24,797 nucleotides of DNA from AG41 sp035943095 (lineage in GTDB: Bacteria > Gemmatimonadota > Gemmatimonadetes > Gemmatimonadales > GWC2-71-9), in NCBI GenBank assembly GCA_035943095.1, contig DASZCN010000012.1:1-24797 (forward strand), read 5' to 3'. The notes below the pieces were generated by a model. That model did no database searches. It was not told where the DNA came from and saw only the letters and a program-made list of their open reading frames with translations. The position numbers and the translations under genes were made by a program. Shown one piece after another: positions 15,900 through 23,566 of the stretch (position 1 is its first letter; the number at the start of each line of letters is the position of its first letter).

Positions 15900-16393
15900 G
15901 AGGCCGCCAGTTTTTCGAGACGGAGTCGTATGATCTTCGACTGTTCTCCGGCCGCGATTCGCAGCTCGGTGGCCGGGTCGTTCGAGAGCCGTCCGCGCAA
16001 TGCGCTGAGCATCTCGGCGGCGCTCTTGCCGGTGGCGCAAATCAAGAACACGTGGCCGAACCGGGATTCATACTCACGGTTGCCCTGAGCCAGCGCCGCC
16101 CGCGTTTCGTCCCCCCCCCCACTGCTCGCGCCTGCTTGTTCGCGTCGTGCCCATGCATCGCTTCCCGGCTCGCCGATCCGCGGATGCCCGCCGAACGCCT
16201 CGAGCCAGTCTGGTTTGCCGAGCGTCCACCACGCTCGCTCGGCCCCGTCGAACAGGGCGGAATCGCTCGCGAACGGCCGCGCCGCGAGCATCGCGTCGAC
16301 CCAGCGCCGAGAAGCGCAGCATCGGGTGAGCGCGGCGCGGGCCGCGCTCGCCGACAAGCCGTTCAGGTGCTCAGCGGGTCCGGCCGTCCCCAC
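15896..16393 (-). CDS. uraD: OHCU decarboxylase
   Basis: A 165-residue enzyme that decarboxylates 2-oxo-4-hydroxy-4-carboxy-5-ureidoimidazoline to S-allantoin. Landmarks are CCASRRWVDAM, FGGHPRIGEPGSDAW with catalytic H70, ARREQAG with E85, and GNREYESRFGHVFLICATGKSA (in part). The start is uncertain. GTG at 16393 is preferred because GAGGG lies about 8 nt upstream and it gives normal family length; it overlaps the allantoicase end by 31 nt. TTG at 16357 is the alternative. A run of ten G in the coding strand encodes Gly-Gly-Gly in a loop after EQAGASS. Confidence 0.85.
   Translation of the reverse strand: MGTAGPAEHLNGLSASAARAALTRCCASRRWVDAMLAARPFASDSALFDGAERAWWTLGKPDWLEAFGGHPRIGEPGSDAWARREQAGASSGGGDETRAALAQGNREYESRFGHVFLICATGKSAAEMLSALRGRLSNDPATELRIAAGEQSKIIRLRLEKLAAS
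16111..16120. repeat. Homopolymer C10 in uraD
   Basis: Ten consecutive C on the plus strand (G10 in the coding strand) encode a Gly-Gly-Gly loop in OHCU decarboxylase. The frame is intact. Confidence 0.9.
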
Positions 16394-17376
16394 AGCCTCA
16401 CCCTCGCAACGCCTCCATCCGGGAAAATGTTGAGCCGCACATGCGTCACCGGCGTGCGTGCCGGGCGCGCGACCGGCATCCGGTGGAGCGCGTTGGCGCG
16501 GAGCGGGGTGCGGGCCACCAGCTCGCGCCAACGGGCGTCATCGCCCGGTGCCGCCCCGCCCCCCCCCCCGGCTACGTCGCAACCCTCGAGGCTCGCGCTT
16601 TCCGGGAAGTTGCCCTTGAAGTGCGTGGTGTCCAGCTCGACGCGCTCGATCACGCCGCGCCGTCCAAGGCGGAGCACCACCCAGTCGTGCCCGGGCCCGC
16701 GGCGCCGGCGGGTCTCCCAGCCATCGGCCATGTCGCGCGACCGACCTGGCATGATCAGGTTGAGCGGTTCGCTGAAAAACTGATCGCTCGTCGCGAGCGG
16801 CAGGCCGCCGTGTTCCACGGCGACGAGGTCGACGGCGCGTCGCGCCCGCGCCATCCGTTCCCAGTCGGGGCGCGCCTCACCCCACACGCGCAAACGCGCC
16901 ACCCCTCCGTCGGGGTAGATCTTGAGCCGCACGTGCGTGTACGGCGAGCCGCTCCTGACGGTGAACTCGTTTTCGGTATGCCCCGTGAGCGGCGAGCGGG
17001 GCAACAGCTCCGTGAATGCGCGGTCCAAGGTACGCAGCTGCCGGCTCCCGAGCGCACCGGTGAGCATCGCGGCATCGAGCGAGCAAGCCGCAGGATGGTT
17101 GCCGCGGAAGTGATTCGTATCGACCGTGATGGCGCGGATTAGGCCGGGAATGCCGAGCCGGATCACACACCAGTCGTACTCGCCTTCGGGCCCGCGCCGG
17201 CGCCGGGTTTCCCAGCCGTCCATCCACTTCCCCCGGTCGGTGTACTTGCCCTCGATGAATACGCCGCGTCCGGGAGCGAGGAGATTCTCCTTGGGCGCGA
17301 AGAACTCGTCGCTCGCGACTAGTGCGCGGCCGCCCACTCTCGCCGAGGCGAGATCGATAAAGCCTAGCGGATCCAT
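16363..17376 (-). CDS. alc: Allantoicase
   Basis: A 337-residue enzyme hydrolysing allantoate to ureidoglycolate and urea. The known two-repeat jelly-roll architecture is clear: DGWETRRRRG occurs at 53-62 and again at 218-227, each followed by DW-V-RLG, VDTNHFRGN / LDTTHFKGN, and THVRLKIYPDGGVAR / THVRLNIFPDGGVAR. The ATG at 17376 has an AAGGGG ribosome site and overlaps the allantoinase end by 13 nt. An 11-base G run encodes a poly-Gly stretch (residues 270-274) in a surface-loop position of the second repeat. Length is normal. Confidence 0.93.
   Translation of the reverse strand: MDPLGFIDLASARVGGRALVASDEFFAPKENLLAPGRGVFIEGKYTDRGKWMDGWETRRRRGPEGEYDWCVIRLGIPGLIRAITVDTNHFRGNHPAACSLDAAMLTGALGSRQLRTLDRAFTELLPRSPLTGHTENEFTVRSGSPYTHVRLKIYPDGGVARLRVWGEARPDWERMARARRAVDLVAVEHGGLPLATSDQFFSEPLNLIMPGRSRDMADGWETRRRRGPGHDWVVLRLGRRGVIERVELDTTHFKGNFPESASLEGCDVAGGGGGAAPGDDARWRELVARTPLRANALHRMPVARPARTPVTHVRLNIFPDGGVARVRLWGRPDPLST
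16559..16569. repeat. Homopolymer C11 in the allantoicase gene
   Basis: Eleven consecutive C on the plus strand (G11 in the coding strand) encode most of a five-glycine stretch in the second allantoicase repeat. The frame is intact. Confidence 0.9.
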
Positions 17377-18716
17377 GTCCCCTTCATCGCTTTCCGACGC
17401 TCCCCTTCGTCATAGACGCTCACGCCCCGCACGAACGTCTGTCTCACCACGCCCGACAGGTTTATCCCCGCATAAGGGGTGATCGGGTGTCGCTGGCGTA
17501 GGCGCGCGGGCTCCACGGTGAACTCCGCGTCGGGATCGAACACGACGAGATCGGCATCGCACCCGACGGCGACCCGGCCCTTGCGCCCGAGCCCGGCCAA
17601 AAGAGCCGGTGCCTCGGCGAGCCAGTGTGCCAATCGAACGAGCCCGTGACCGCGCGCCTTGGCTCCCGTCCACGTCGCGGCGAGCGCAAGCTCGAGCGAG
17701 GCCACGCCGCCCCACGCGCGCGCGAAGTCGCCGGTCTCGAGACACTTGAGCGCGGGTGGTGCCGGCGAGTGGTCGCTTGCCACCAGGTCGAGCGAGCCGT
17801 CGGCAAGGCCGTGCCACAGACGCTCACGGGTCGCCCGGTCGCGAATCGGCGGGGCGCACTTCCAGGGCGTGCCGCCATCCGCGATCTCCTCCGATATGAA
17901 CGTGAGATAGTGCGGGCACGTCTCCGCCGTGACCGGAAGACCAGCGCGGCGCGCGGCCCGCAGCTGGTCGAGCGTGCCCGCCGCCGAGACGTGCACAATG
18001 TGAACCCGGCAGCCGGTTTCGCGACAGAGCCGCAGTACCAAATCCACCGCTTCGAGCTCGGCCGTGGCTGGGCGCGACGCCAGGTACGTCGAATAGCGTC
18101 GTGGGTCGCTCGCGGCTGGAGGCAGGGCCCGGGCGATCGGTCCGGGAAGCTCTGCATGCACGAGCAACGGCACGCCCAGGGGCGCGATGCGGAGCATGGC
18201 GCCCCGCAGGTCGGATTCCCCCACGGCGGGAAACTCGTCGATACCCGACGGCACGAGGAAGCACTTGAAGCCGCGCACGCCCGCTCGCGCCAGCGGAGCG
18301 AGCTCGTCGCCGTTTCCCGGAACCACGCCGCCCCAGAAGGCATAATCGACCGCCGCATGCCCTTGGGCGGCGCGGGCCTTTCGGTCGAGGGCGTCGACGG
18401 TGGTCGTGACCGGGACACTGTTGAGCGGCATATCGACAATGGTCGTGACACCGCCCGCGGCGGCGGCGCGCGTGGCGGTTTCAAAGCCTTCCCATTCGGT
18501 GCGACCGGGCTCGTTCACGTGGACGTGAGTGTCCACGACTCCGGGGAGCAGCGCGGCGGTCCCGATGTCGAGGTGCCGGGTGGCCTCTGGCGCCCCGCCC
18601 TGTCCCGTAACCGCCGTGATCACGCCGCCCGTGATCGCGACAGCCGCGGCGACCACGCCATGCGGCGTGACCACGCGGGTGCTGCGCACGACGAGATCGG
18701 CGAGGGGGGGGGGCAT
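17364..18716 (-). CDS. allB: Allantoinase
   Basis: A 450-residue cyclic amidohydrolase that opens allantoin to allantoate at a binuclear metal site. The signature DTHVHVNEPGRTEWEGF (residues 62-78) gives metal ligands H64 and H66. The others are K151 (carboxylated lysine, GFKCF), H187 (LLVHAE), H242 (HIVHVS) and D315 (SDHSPAP). It resembles bacterial allantoinases more than dihydroorotases or hydantoinases. The ATG at 18716 is followed directly by ten C bases coding for Pro-Pro-Pro; no Shine-Dalgarno is visible before it. Longer starts to 18836 would run into the divergent hydrolase start. First gene of the minus-strand allantoin operon. Confidence 0.92.
   Translation of the reverse strand: MPPPLADLVVRSTRVVTPHGVVAAAVAITGGVITAVTGQGGAPEATRHLDIGTAALLPGVVDTHVHVNEPGRTEWEGFETATRAAAAGGVTTIVDMPLNSVPVTTTVDALDRKARAAQGHAAVDYAFWGGVVPGNGDELAPLARAGVRGFKCFLVPSGIDEFPAVGESDLRGAMLRIAPLGVPLLVHAELPGPIARALPPAASDPRRYSTYLASRPATAELEAVDLVLRLCRETGCRVHIVHVSAAGTLDQLRAARRAGLPVTAETCPHYLTFISEEIADGGTPWKCAPPIRDRATRERLWHGLADGSLDLVASDHSPAPPALKCLETGDFARAWGGVASLELALAATWTGAKARGHGLVRLAHWLAEAPALLAGLGRKGRVAVGCDADLVVFDPDAEFTVEPARLRQRHPITPYAGINLSGVVRQTFVRGVSVYDEGERRKAMKGTWIR
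18704..18713. repeat. Homopolymer G10 directly after the allantoinase start codon
   Basis: On the coding (minus) strand the start codon ATG is followed at once by ten C, forming codons 2-4 and the first base of codon 5. A change of one base would throw the whole gene out of frame from its second codon. Confidence 0.9.
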
Positions 18717-18829
18717 CGCGGGGAGACGATACGCTGGGCGGCGCCAGCAGCGCCAGGTGCCGGCGTCCGGACGCGGCTCTGACAAGTGGCATCCTTGCGT
18801 GCCTCCCGGGCGCATGGGAGTATGGACCG
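18717..18829. promoter_or_regulatory. Divergent intergenic region, allantoin operon and hydrolase
   Basis: These 113 bp separate divergent starts and must hold promoters for the five-gene allantoin operon and for the hydrolase. TGACAA at 18781-18786 reads as TTGTCA on the minus strand, a possible -35 element for the allantoin operon, but I find no -10 at proper spacing. No clear operator palindrome is visible. Confidence 0.4.
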
Positions 18830-20257
18830 GTGCCATTTACACTCGTGATTGCGCTAGTGGCGCAGAGCCCCTTCGCCCTGCAACCTTGCCACCTGGCTTC
18901 CGTCGACGCCCCCCCCCCCGCCCGATGCGGCACGTACTGGGTGTACGAGGACCGGGCACGCAGGGCGGGACGCAGGATCCCGCTCAAGGTGATCATCCTC
19001 CCCGCCCGGGATCCCGTCTCCGCTCCCGATCCGATGCTCCTCGTGTCGCCGGGAGGGCCTGGGAGCACGAACAGCGAGTTGGGAGTGACGGTGGCGTTGG
19101 GGGCGGCCTGGCGGGACAATCGGGACGTCGTGCTCGTGGACCTGCGCGGGACGAGCGGGCCCAACCGGCTCGATTGCCGCATGCCCGGGTCCGACGACCA
19201 TCCCGAGGGCTATCTCTCGACGCTGTTCCCCACCGCAGCCATACGTGCGTGTCGAGATGAGCTTTCCAAGGTGGCCGATCTGCGGCTCTACAACACGATG
19301 CTCGCCGTCGACGACGTGGACGAAGTGCGTGCCGCGCTCGGCTACAAGATAGTGAATCTGTGGGGAGCATCCTGGGGCACGCGCGCGGTGTTGATCTACC
19401 TGCGACGTCACCCCCAGTCGGTCCGCAGCGCGATCATCGAGGGCGTCGCGCCCGTCTCCTTCAAGAACCCGCTCCCGCACGCGCGTTCCGCGCAGGACGC
19501 CATCGATTCCCTGTTCAAGGAGTGTGATCGTCAGACGGCCTGTCACGCGGCTTTCCCCGATGTCCGGCATGAGCTCGCGGCCGTGTTTGAGCGGCTGAAA
19601 CGGAGTCCGGCGGAGGTCACCATTGCCGATTCGGCCGCCGGCACGCGGTTCACGGCACGCCTGTCGTGGCAGCAGTTCGCCGAGGCGCTGCGCGTGATGA
19701 CCTACAACCTCGGCACGGCCCGGCGCGTGCCGATGCTGGTGCACCGCGCGTACCTCGGCGACCTCGCCCCCTTCGCGCGAGCCGGGATCGCGTCCAATCG
19801 CGGGCTCCGAAGGATCCTGCGGCTGGGGTTCCTCCTGTCCGTCACCTGCACCGAGGACGTGTCGCGAATCGCGCCCGACGAGATCGAGCGCGAGACGGCC
19901 GGCACCTACCTGGGCGATTCGCGCGTGCGGGAGCAGATAGCGGCGTGCGCGGGCTGGCCTCATGGGTCGCTGCCCGCCGATTATGGGGACCCGGTGCGCT
20001 CCGATGTCCCGGTCTTCCTCCTCTCGGGCACAGTCGATCCGGTTTCACCGCAGCAATTCGCCGCGGACGCGGCGCGATACTTGTCTCACAGCATCCACGT
20101 CCTCGCCCCCGGGGCGCACGTGCCGACAGGCCCGTGCATCGATTCCATGGAACGGGCATTCCTCGACGCGGCGTCGCCCACGGCGGTCGACACGAGTTGC
20201 GTGCGGACGATGGCGCTGCCCACCTTCGTCACCAGCGACTCGGCCGCCGGCGACTAG
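18830..20257 (+). CDS. Alpha/beta hydrolase, prolyl/tripeptidyl aminopeptidase-like (S33)
   Basis: A 475-residue serine hydrolase with an S33-peptidase-like fold. Landmarks are LLVSPGGPGSTN (oxyanion region, 70-81), VVLVDLRGTSGPNRLDC, the nucleophile elbow GASWG with S181, the acid D403 in LSGTVDPVSP and H430 in APGAHVPTGPC; the latter two match the TAP-like C-terminal domain. Several cysteines (for example C116, C141, C233, C239, C340, C373) and a short hydrophobic N-terminus suggest an exported protein. The start is GTG at 18830; an ATG in a good frame is absent nearby. An 11-base C run encodes Pro-Pro-Pro at residues 28-30. Functional link to the allantoin genes is not evident. Confidence 0.8.
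   Translation: MPFTLVIALVAQSPFALQPCHLASVDAPPPARCGTYWVYEDRARRAGRRIPLKVIILPARDPVSAPDPMLLVSPGGPGSTNSELGVTVALGAAWRDNRDVVLVDLRGTSGPNRLDCRMPGSDDHPEGYLSTLFPTAAIRACRDELSKVADLRLYNTMLAVDDVDEVRAALGYKIVNLWGASWGTRAVLIYLRRHPQSVRSAIIEGVAPVSFKNPLPHARSAQDAIDSLFKECDRQTACHAAFPDVRHELAAVFERLKRSPAEVTIADSAAGTRFTARLSWQQFAEALRVMTYNLGTARRVPMLVHRAYLGDLAPFARAGIASNRGLRRILRLGFLLSVTCTEDVSRIAPDEIERETAGTYLGDSRVREQIAACAGWPHGSLPADYGDPVRSDVPVFLLSGTVDPVSPQQFAADAARYLSHSIHVLAPGAHVPTGPCIDSMERAFLDAASPTAVDTSCVRTMALPTFVTSDSAAGD
18909..18919. repeat. Homopolymer C11 in the hydrolase gene
   Basis: Eleven consecutive C encode the proline run of DAPPPARC just after the putative signal region. The frame is intact on both sides. Confidence 0.9.
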
Positions 20258-20440
20258 GAGGCCCGGCGTCGAGCCCAATTCGTCTCCTTGCCCCGGCGGG
20301 CAAGGCCGCGGTAGAGTGAAGCAAGCGTGGGAAAGCATCGTAGTAGATCGCTATGGATTGGCGGGCCGCATTTTTCACGGTTTCCTGACGGTCGGTCCCC
20401 TTCCGCACTCCACAACTCATTCGGCTAATTTTCGGGCCCT
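20258..20440 (+). promoter_or_regulatory. Intergenic region upstream of the RND pump
   Basis: These 183 bp hold the hairpin at 20286-20305 and then a more AT-rich stretch (about 20325-20440) that probably contains the pump promoter. I cannot place a confident -35/-10 pair. No good ribosome site precedes the ATG at 20441. No repressor gene or clear operator is present. Confidence 0.4.
20286..20305 (+). terminator. Hairpin after the hydrolase gene, possible terminator
   Basis: An 8-bp perfect stem, CCTTGCCC (20286-20293) with GGGCAAGG (20298-20305), closes a CGGC tetraloop. It lies 28 nt after the hydrolase stop. There is no following T run, so it is a weak candidate for intrinsic termination. 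Confidence 0.4.
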
Positions 20441-23400
20441 ATGAAACTCTCTGAAACGTCTATTCGGCGTCCGGTGCTGGCGAGCATGTTCTCAGCGGCG
20501 CTCGTGCTGTTCGGCGTCATTGGCTACACCCGGCTGGCGGTCCGCGAGCTCCCGGACATCGATCCGCCGGTCATCTCGGTCTCGACCACCCTCCCCGGCG
20601 CCAACGCGCAAGTGGTGGAAACCGCAGTGACCGATGTGCTCGAGGAAGAGCTGTCCACCATTCAGGGGATACGCACGCTCTCGAGCTCCTCTTCGGAGGA
20701 GAACAGCCAGATCGTCCTTGAGTTCACCCTCGACCGGCCGGTCGACGTCGCAGCGCAGGACGTGCGCGACAAGGTGTCCCGGGTACGCGGCCGGTTGCCG
20801 GTCGACGTGCTCGAGCCGGTGATCGCGAAGCAGTCGGCTGACGCGCAGCCGTTCTACTGGCTGGCGCTCTCCAGCGAGAACACCGACCTCATGCAGCTCT
20901 CCGACGTGGCCGACCGGGTCGTGAAGGCGCGGCTGCAGAGTCTTCCCGGCGTGGGCAGCGCCGGCATCTTCGGTGAGCGACGCTATTCGATGCGCGTCTG
21001 GGTTGAGCCGCAAGCGCTGTCCGCGCGCGGGCTCACCGTGCAGGACGTCGAGGGCGCGATCGTCTCGCGCAACGTCGAGATTCCCGCCGGCCGGATCGAG
21101 TCGACCCGGCGCGAGTTCTCGGTGCGCTCCCTCGGCGAGCTCAAAACGCCGCAGGAGTTCGGTGAGCTGGCGGTCGCGAGCCAGGGCACGCAGCTCGTCA
21201 AGCTGAAGGACGTCGCCCGCGTCGAGCTCGGTCCCGAGGACGATCGCTCGATCTTCCGCTACAACGGGTCGCCCTCGGTCGCGATCGGCGTGGTGCGCCA
21301 GTCGAAAGCGAACCTCATCGATGTCGCGCGCGAGATCCGCGGAGCGGTCCCGGGCATCCAACAGGCGCTGCCGCCCGGTGTGAAACTGCAGGTGGCCTAC
21401 GACGGTTCGGTCTTCGTGACGCACTCGATCGACGACGCGCGGTTCACGCTGCTCATCGCGGCGATCCTCGTCGTACTCATCATCTTCGTGTTCCTGCGAA
21501 ACGTCCGGGCGACGATCATCCCCGGACTCGCGATCCCCGCGTCGATTATCGCGACGTTCGCGATCATGTACTTCCTCGGCTTCTCGATCAACAACTTCAC
21601 GCTGCTCGCGCTGACGATCGCGATCGGCATCGTGGTGGACGACGCGATCATCGTGCTGGAGAACGCCTTCCGGCACCAGGAAGAGCTCCACGAATCGCCG
21701 GGAGACGCGGCGGTGCGGGGGACGAACGAAATCGGATTCGCCGTCATCGCGACCACGATCGCGCTCGTGGCGGTGTTTTCGCCGCTCGCGTTCCTGACGG
21801 GCACCGCGGGCCGGCTGTTGAGCGAGTTCGGGATCGCCGTCGCGGGCGCGGTCGTGATCTCGGGCTTCGTCGCGTTGACGCTCACGCCGATGCTCTGCGC
21901 CAAGATCCTTCGGATGCAACACCAGCACGGCAACGTCTTCCAATTGTTCGAGCGCGGCTTCAATGCGCTGTCGGAGCGGTATGCGCTGCTGCTGCGCCGC
22001 GCCGTGGATCACCGCGTCGCCGTCCTGCTCGGCACGCTGGCGATCGTCGTGGTCTCCGTCTACGTGTTTCTGATTTTCCCGCCGACGCGGCTGCAGAACG
22101 AGCTGATCCCGGAAGACGATCGCGGCTTTTTCCTGATCGTCGTCCGCGGACCGGAAGGCGCATCACTACCGTACACCGACGGCTACGTGCGCCAGGTCGA
22201 GCAGATCATCGGACGCACACCCGGTGTCAACGGCTACTTCACCATCGTCGGCGGATTCGCGGGCGGCGTGAACAGCGCGTTTATCGGGGTGATCATGAAG
22301 GATGGGGAGAAGCGTCCGTCCGTGCAGCAGACGGTGGGCGGCCTGTTTCCCCAGCTGATGGGGATCTCGGGCGTCCTGGCATTTCCGTACGCGCCCGGCG
22401 CGATCGGCTTCTCGCAGCCGATTCAGTACGTCGTGCAGAATCCCGATTTCGCGAAACTCACGGACATCATGGGACCGTTCGTCGGTCGCGTCTCACAAAT
22501 CAAGGGTCTCGCGAACGTCCAGACCGACCTGTTTGTGAACAAGCCGGAGCTGCGAGTGACGTTCGACCGCGACCGCGCCGAGGACTTGGGGGTGCCCGTC
22601 CGCGACGTGGCGAGCGCGCTGCAGACGTTCCTCGGCGGCCGCCGGGTGAGCACGTTCACGCGCAACGACAAGCTCTACTACGTCATGGTGCAGCTCGATC
22701 CCAAAGATCGCGCGACGCCGAGTGACATGCGCGGGATCTACCTGCGGGGCAAGAGCGGGCAACTGGTGCAGCTCGACGCGCTGGCGAACGTCCAGGAAGG
22801 GGTGGGGGCGCGGCAGATCAACCACTTCAACCGGATCCCGTCGTTCACGTTGTCCGGATCGCTCATGCCAGGGCTCGCGCAAGGCGAAGCGCTCGATTCG
22901 ATCGACGCCGTCGCGAAGCAACTGCTGCCGCCCGGGACCACGACGGCTCTTTCCGGAGAATCGCGCGAGTATAAGGAGAGCGGGAGCGCCATCTACTTCG
23001 CGTTCGTGATCGCGCTGATCGTGGTGTTCATGGTGCTCGCCTCACAGTTCGAATCGCTGCTGCACCCCTGGACGGTGCTCCTGGCCGTACCACTCGCCGT
23101 CACCGGCGCGCTGGCGACTCTGAAGGTCGTGGCACTGCTCACGCCCACCTTCATCGGGCGGCTCTTGAATTTCTCAGGGGCGACGATGAACCTGTACAGT
23201 CAGATCGGGATGATTCTGCTGATCGGACTGGTCAGCAAAAACTCGATTCTCCTCGTCGAGTACACGAACCAGCTGCGTGAGAAGGGGCTCGATACCATCG
23301 CCGCCGTCCTCGAGGCGGGGCGCATCCGACTGCGCCCGATTCTCATGACGTCGGTCGCGACGATCATGGGGGCGGTGCCGATCGCGATTGGAGTGGGCGC

Positions 23401-23566
23401 GGGATCCGATTCCCGCAAGCCGCTGGGCTACGCGATCGTGGGCGGCATCTTCTTCTCGACGATATTGACGCTGTTCGTCGTGCCGGTGGCGTACACCCTG
23501 CTCGACCGTCTGACCGCTCGGGAGACGAAAACGGTGCGCGTGCCTCAACCGGTGGAGGCGGACTGA
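20441..23566 (+). CDS. RND efflux permease, HAE1 (AcrB/MexB-like) family
   Basis: A 1041-residue inner-membrane proton-driven exporter of normal family length. It starts with LSETSIRRPVLASM and the first membrane helix, then the periplasmic porter domain with the LPDIDPPVISVSTTLPGA and QDVRDKVSRVRGRLP motifs. The proton-relay residues are present: D400 and D401 in GIVVDDAIIVLENAF (TM4) and K933 in GLVSKNSILLVEY (TM10). The duplicated second half repeats the architecture (LASQFESLLHPW, then LRPILMTSVATIMGAVPIA). It is an HAE1 drug-type pump, not a heavy-metal CusA type. It overlaps the TolC-like gene start (TGATG). No periplasmic adaptor gene lies upstream. Confidence 0.93.
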   Translation: MKLSETSIRRPVLASMFSAALVLFGVIGYTRLAVRELPDIDPPVISVSTTLPGANAQVVETAVTDVLEEELSTIQGIRTLSSSSSEENSQIVLEFTLDRPVDVAAQDVRDKVSRVRGRLPVDVLEPVIAKQSADAQPFYWLALSSENTDLMQLSDVADRVVKARLQSLPGVGSAGIFGERRYSMRVWVEPQALSARGLTVQDVEGAIVSRNVEIPAGRIESTRREFSVRSLGELKTPQEFGELAVASQGTQLVKLKDVARVELGPEDDRSIFRYNGSPSVAIGVVRQSKANLIDVAREIRGAVPGIQQALPPGVKLQVAYDGSVFVTHSIDDARFTLLIAAILVVLIIFVFLRNVRATIIPGLAIPASIIATFAIMYFLGFSINNFTLLALTIAIGIVVDDAIIVLENAFRHQEELHESPGDAAVRGTNEIGFAVIATTIALVAVFSPLAFLTGTAGRLLSEFGIAVAGAVVISGFVALTLTPMLCAKILRMQHQHGNVFQLFERGFNALSERYALLLRRAVDHRVAVLLGTLAIVVVSVYVFLIFPPTRLQNELIPEDDRGFFLIVVRGPEGASLPYTDGYVRQVEQIIGRTPGVNGYFTIVGGFAGGVNSAFIGVIMKDGEKRPSVQQTVGGLFPQLMGISGVLAFPYAPGAIGFSQPIQYVVQNPDFAKLTDIMGPFVGRVSQIKGLANVQTDLFVNKPELRVTFDRDRAEDLGVPVRDVASALQTFLGGRRVSTFTRNDKLYYVMVQLDPKDRATPSDMRGIYLRGKSGQLVQLDALANVQEGVGARQINHFNRIPSFTLSGSLMPGLAQGEALDSIDAVAKQLLPPGTTTALSGESREYKESGSAIYFAFVIALIVVFMVLASQFESLLHPWTVLLAVPLAVTGALATLKVVALLTPTFIGRLLNFSGATMNLYSQIGMILLIGLVSKNSILLVEYTNQLREKGLDTIAAVLEAGRIRLRPILMTSVATIMGAVPIAIGVGAGSDSRKPLGYAIVGGIFFSTILTLFVVPVAYTLLDRLTARETKTVRVPQPVEAD

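Noticed and set aside
20353..20388. 11-codon leader-peptide-like ORF upstream of the RND gene
   Set aside because: It has no ribosome site, no run of regulatory codons and no paired attenuator hairpins after it.
20492..22012. 506-codon open frame on the minus strand
   Set aside because: It is a shadow of the RND permease; composition is dominated by Arg, Asp and Glu and no domain is recognisable.
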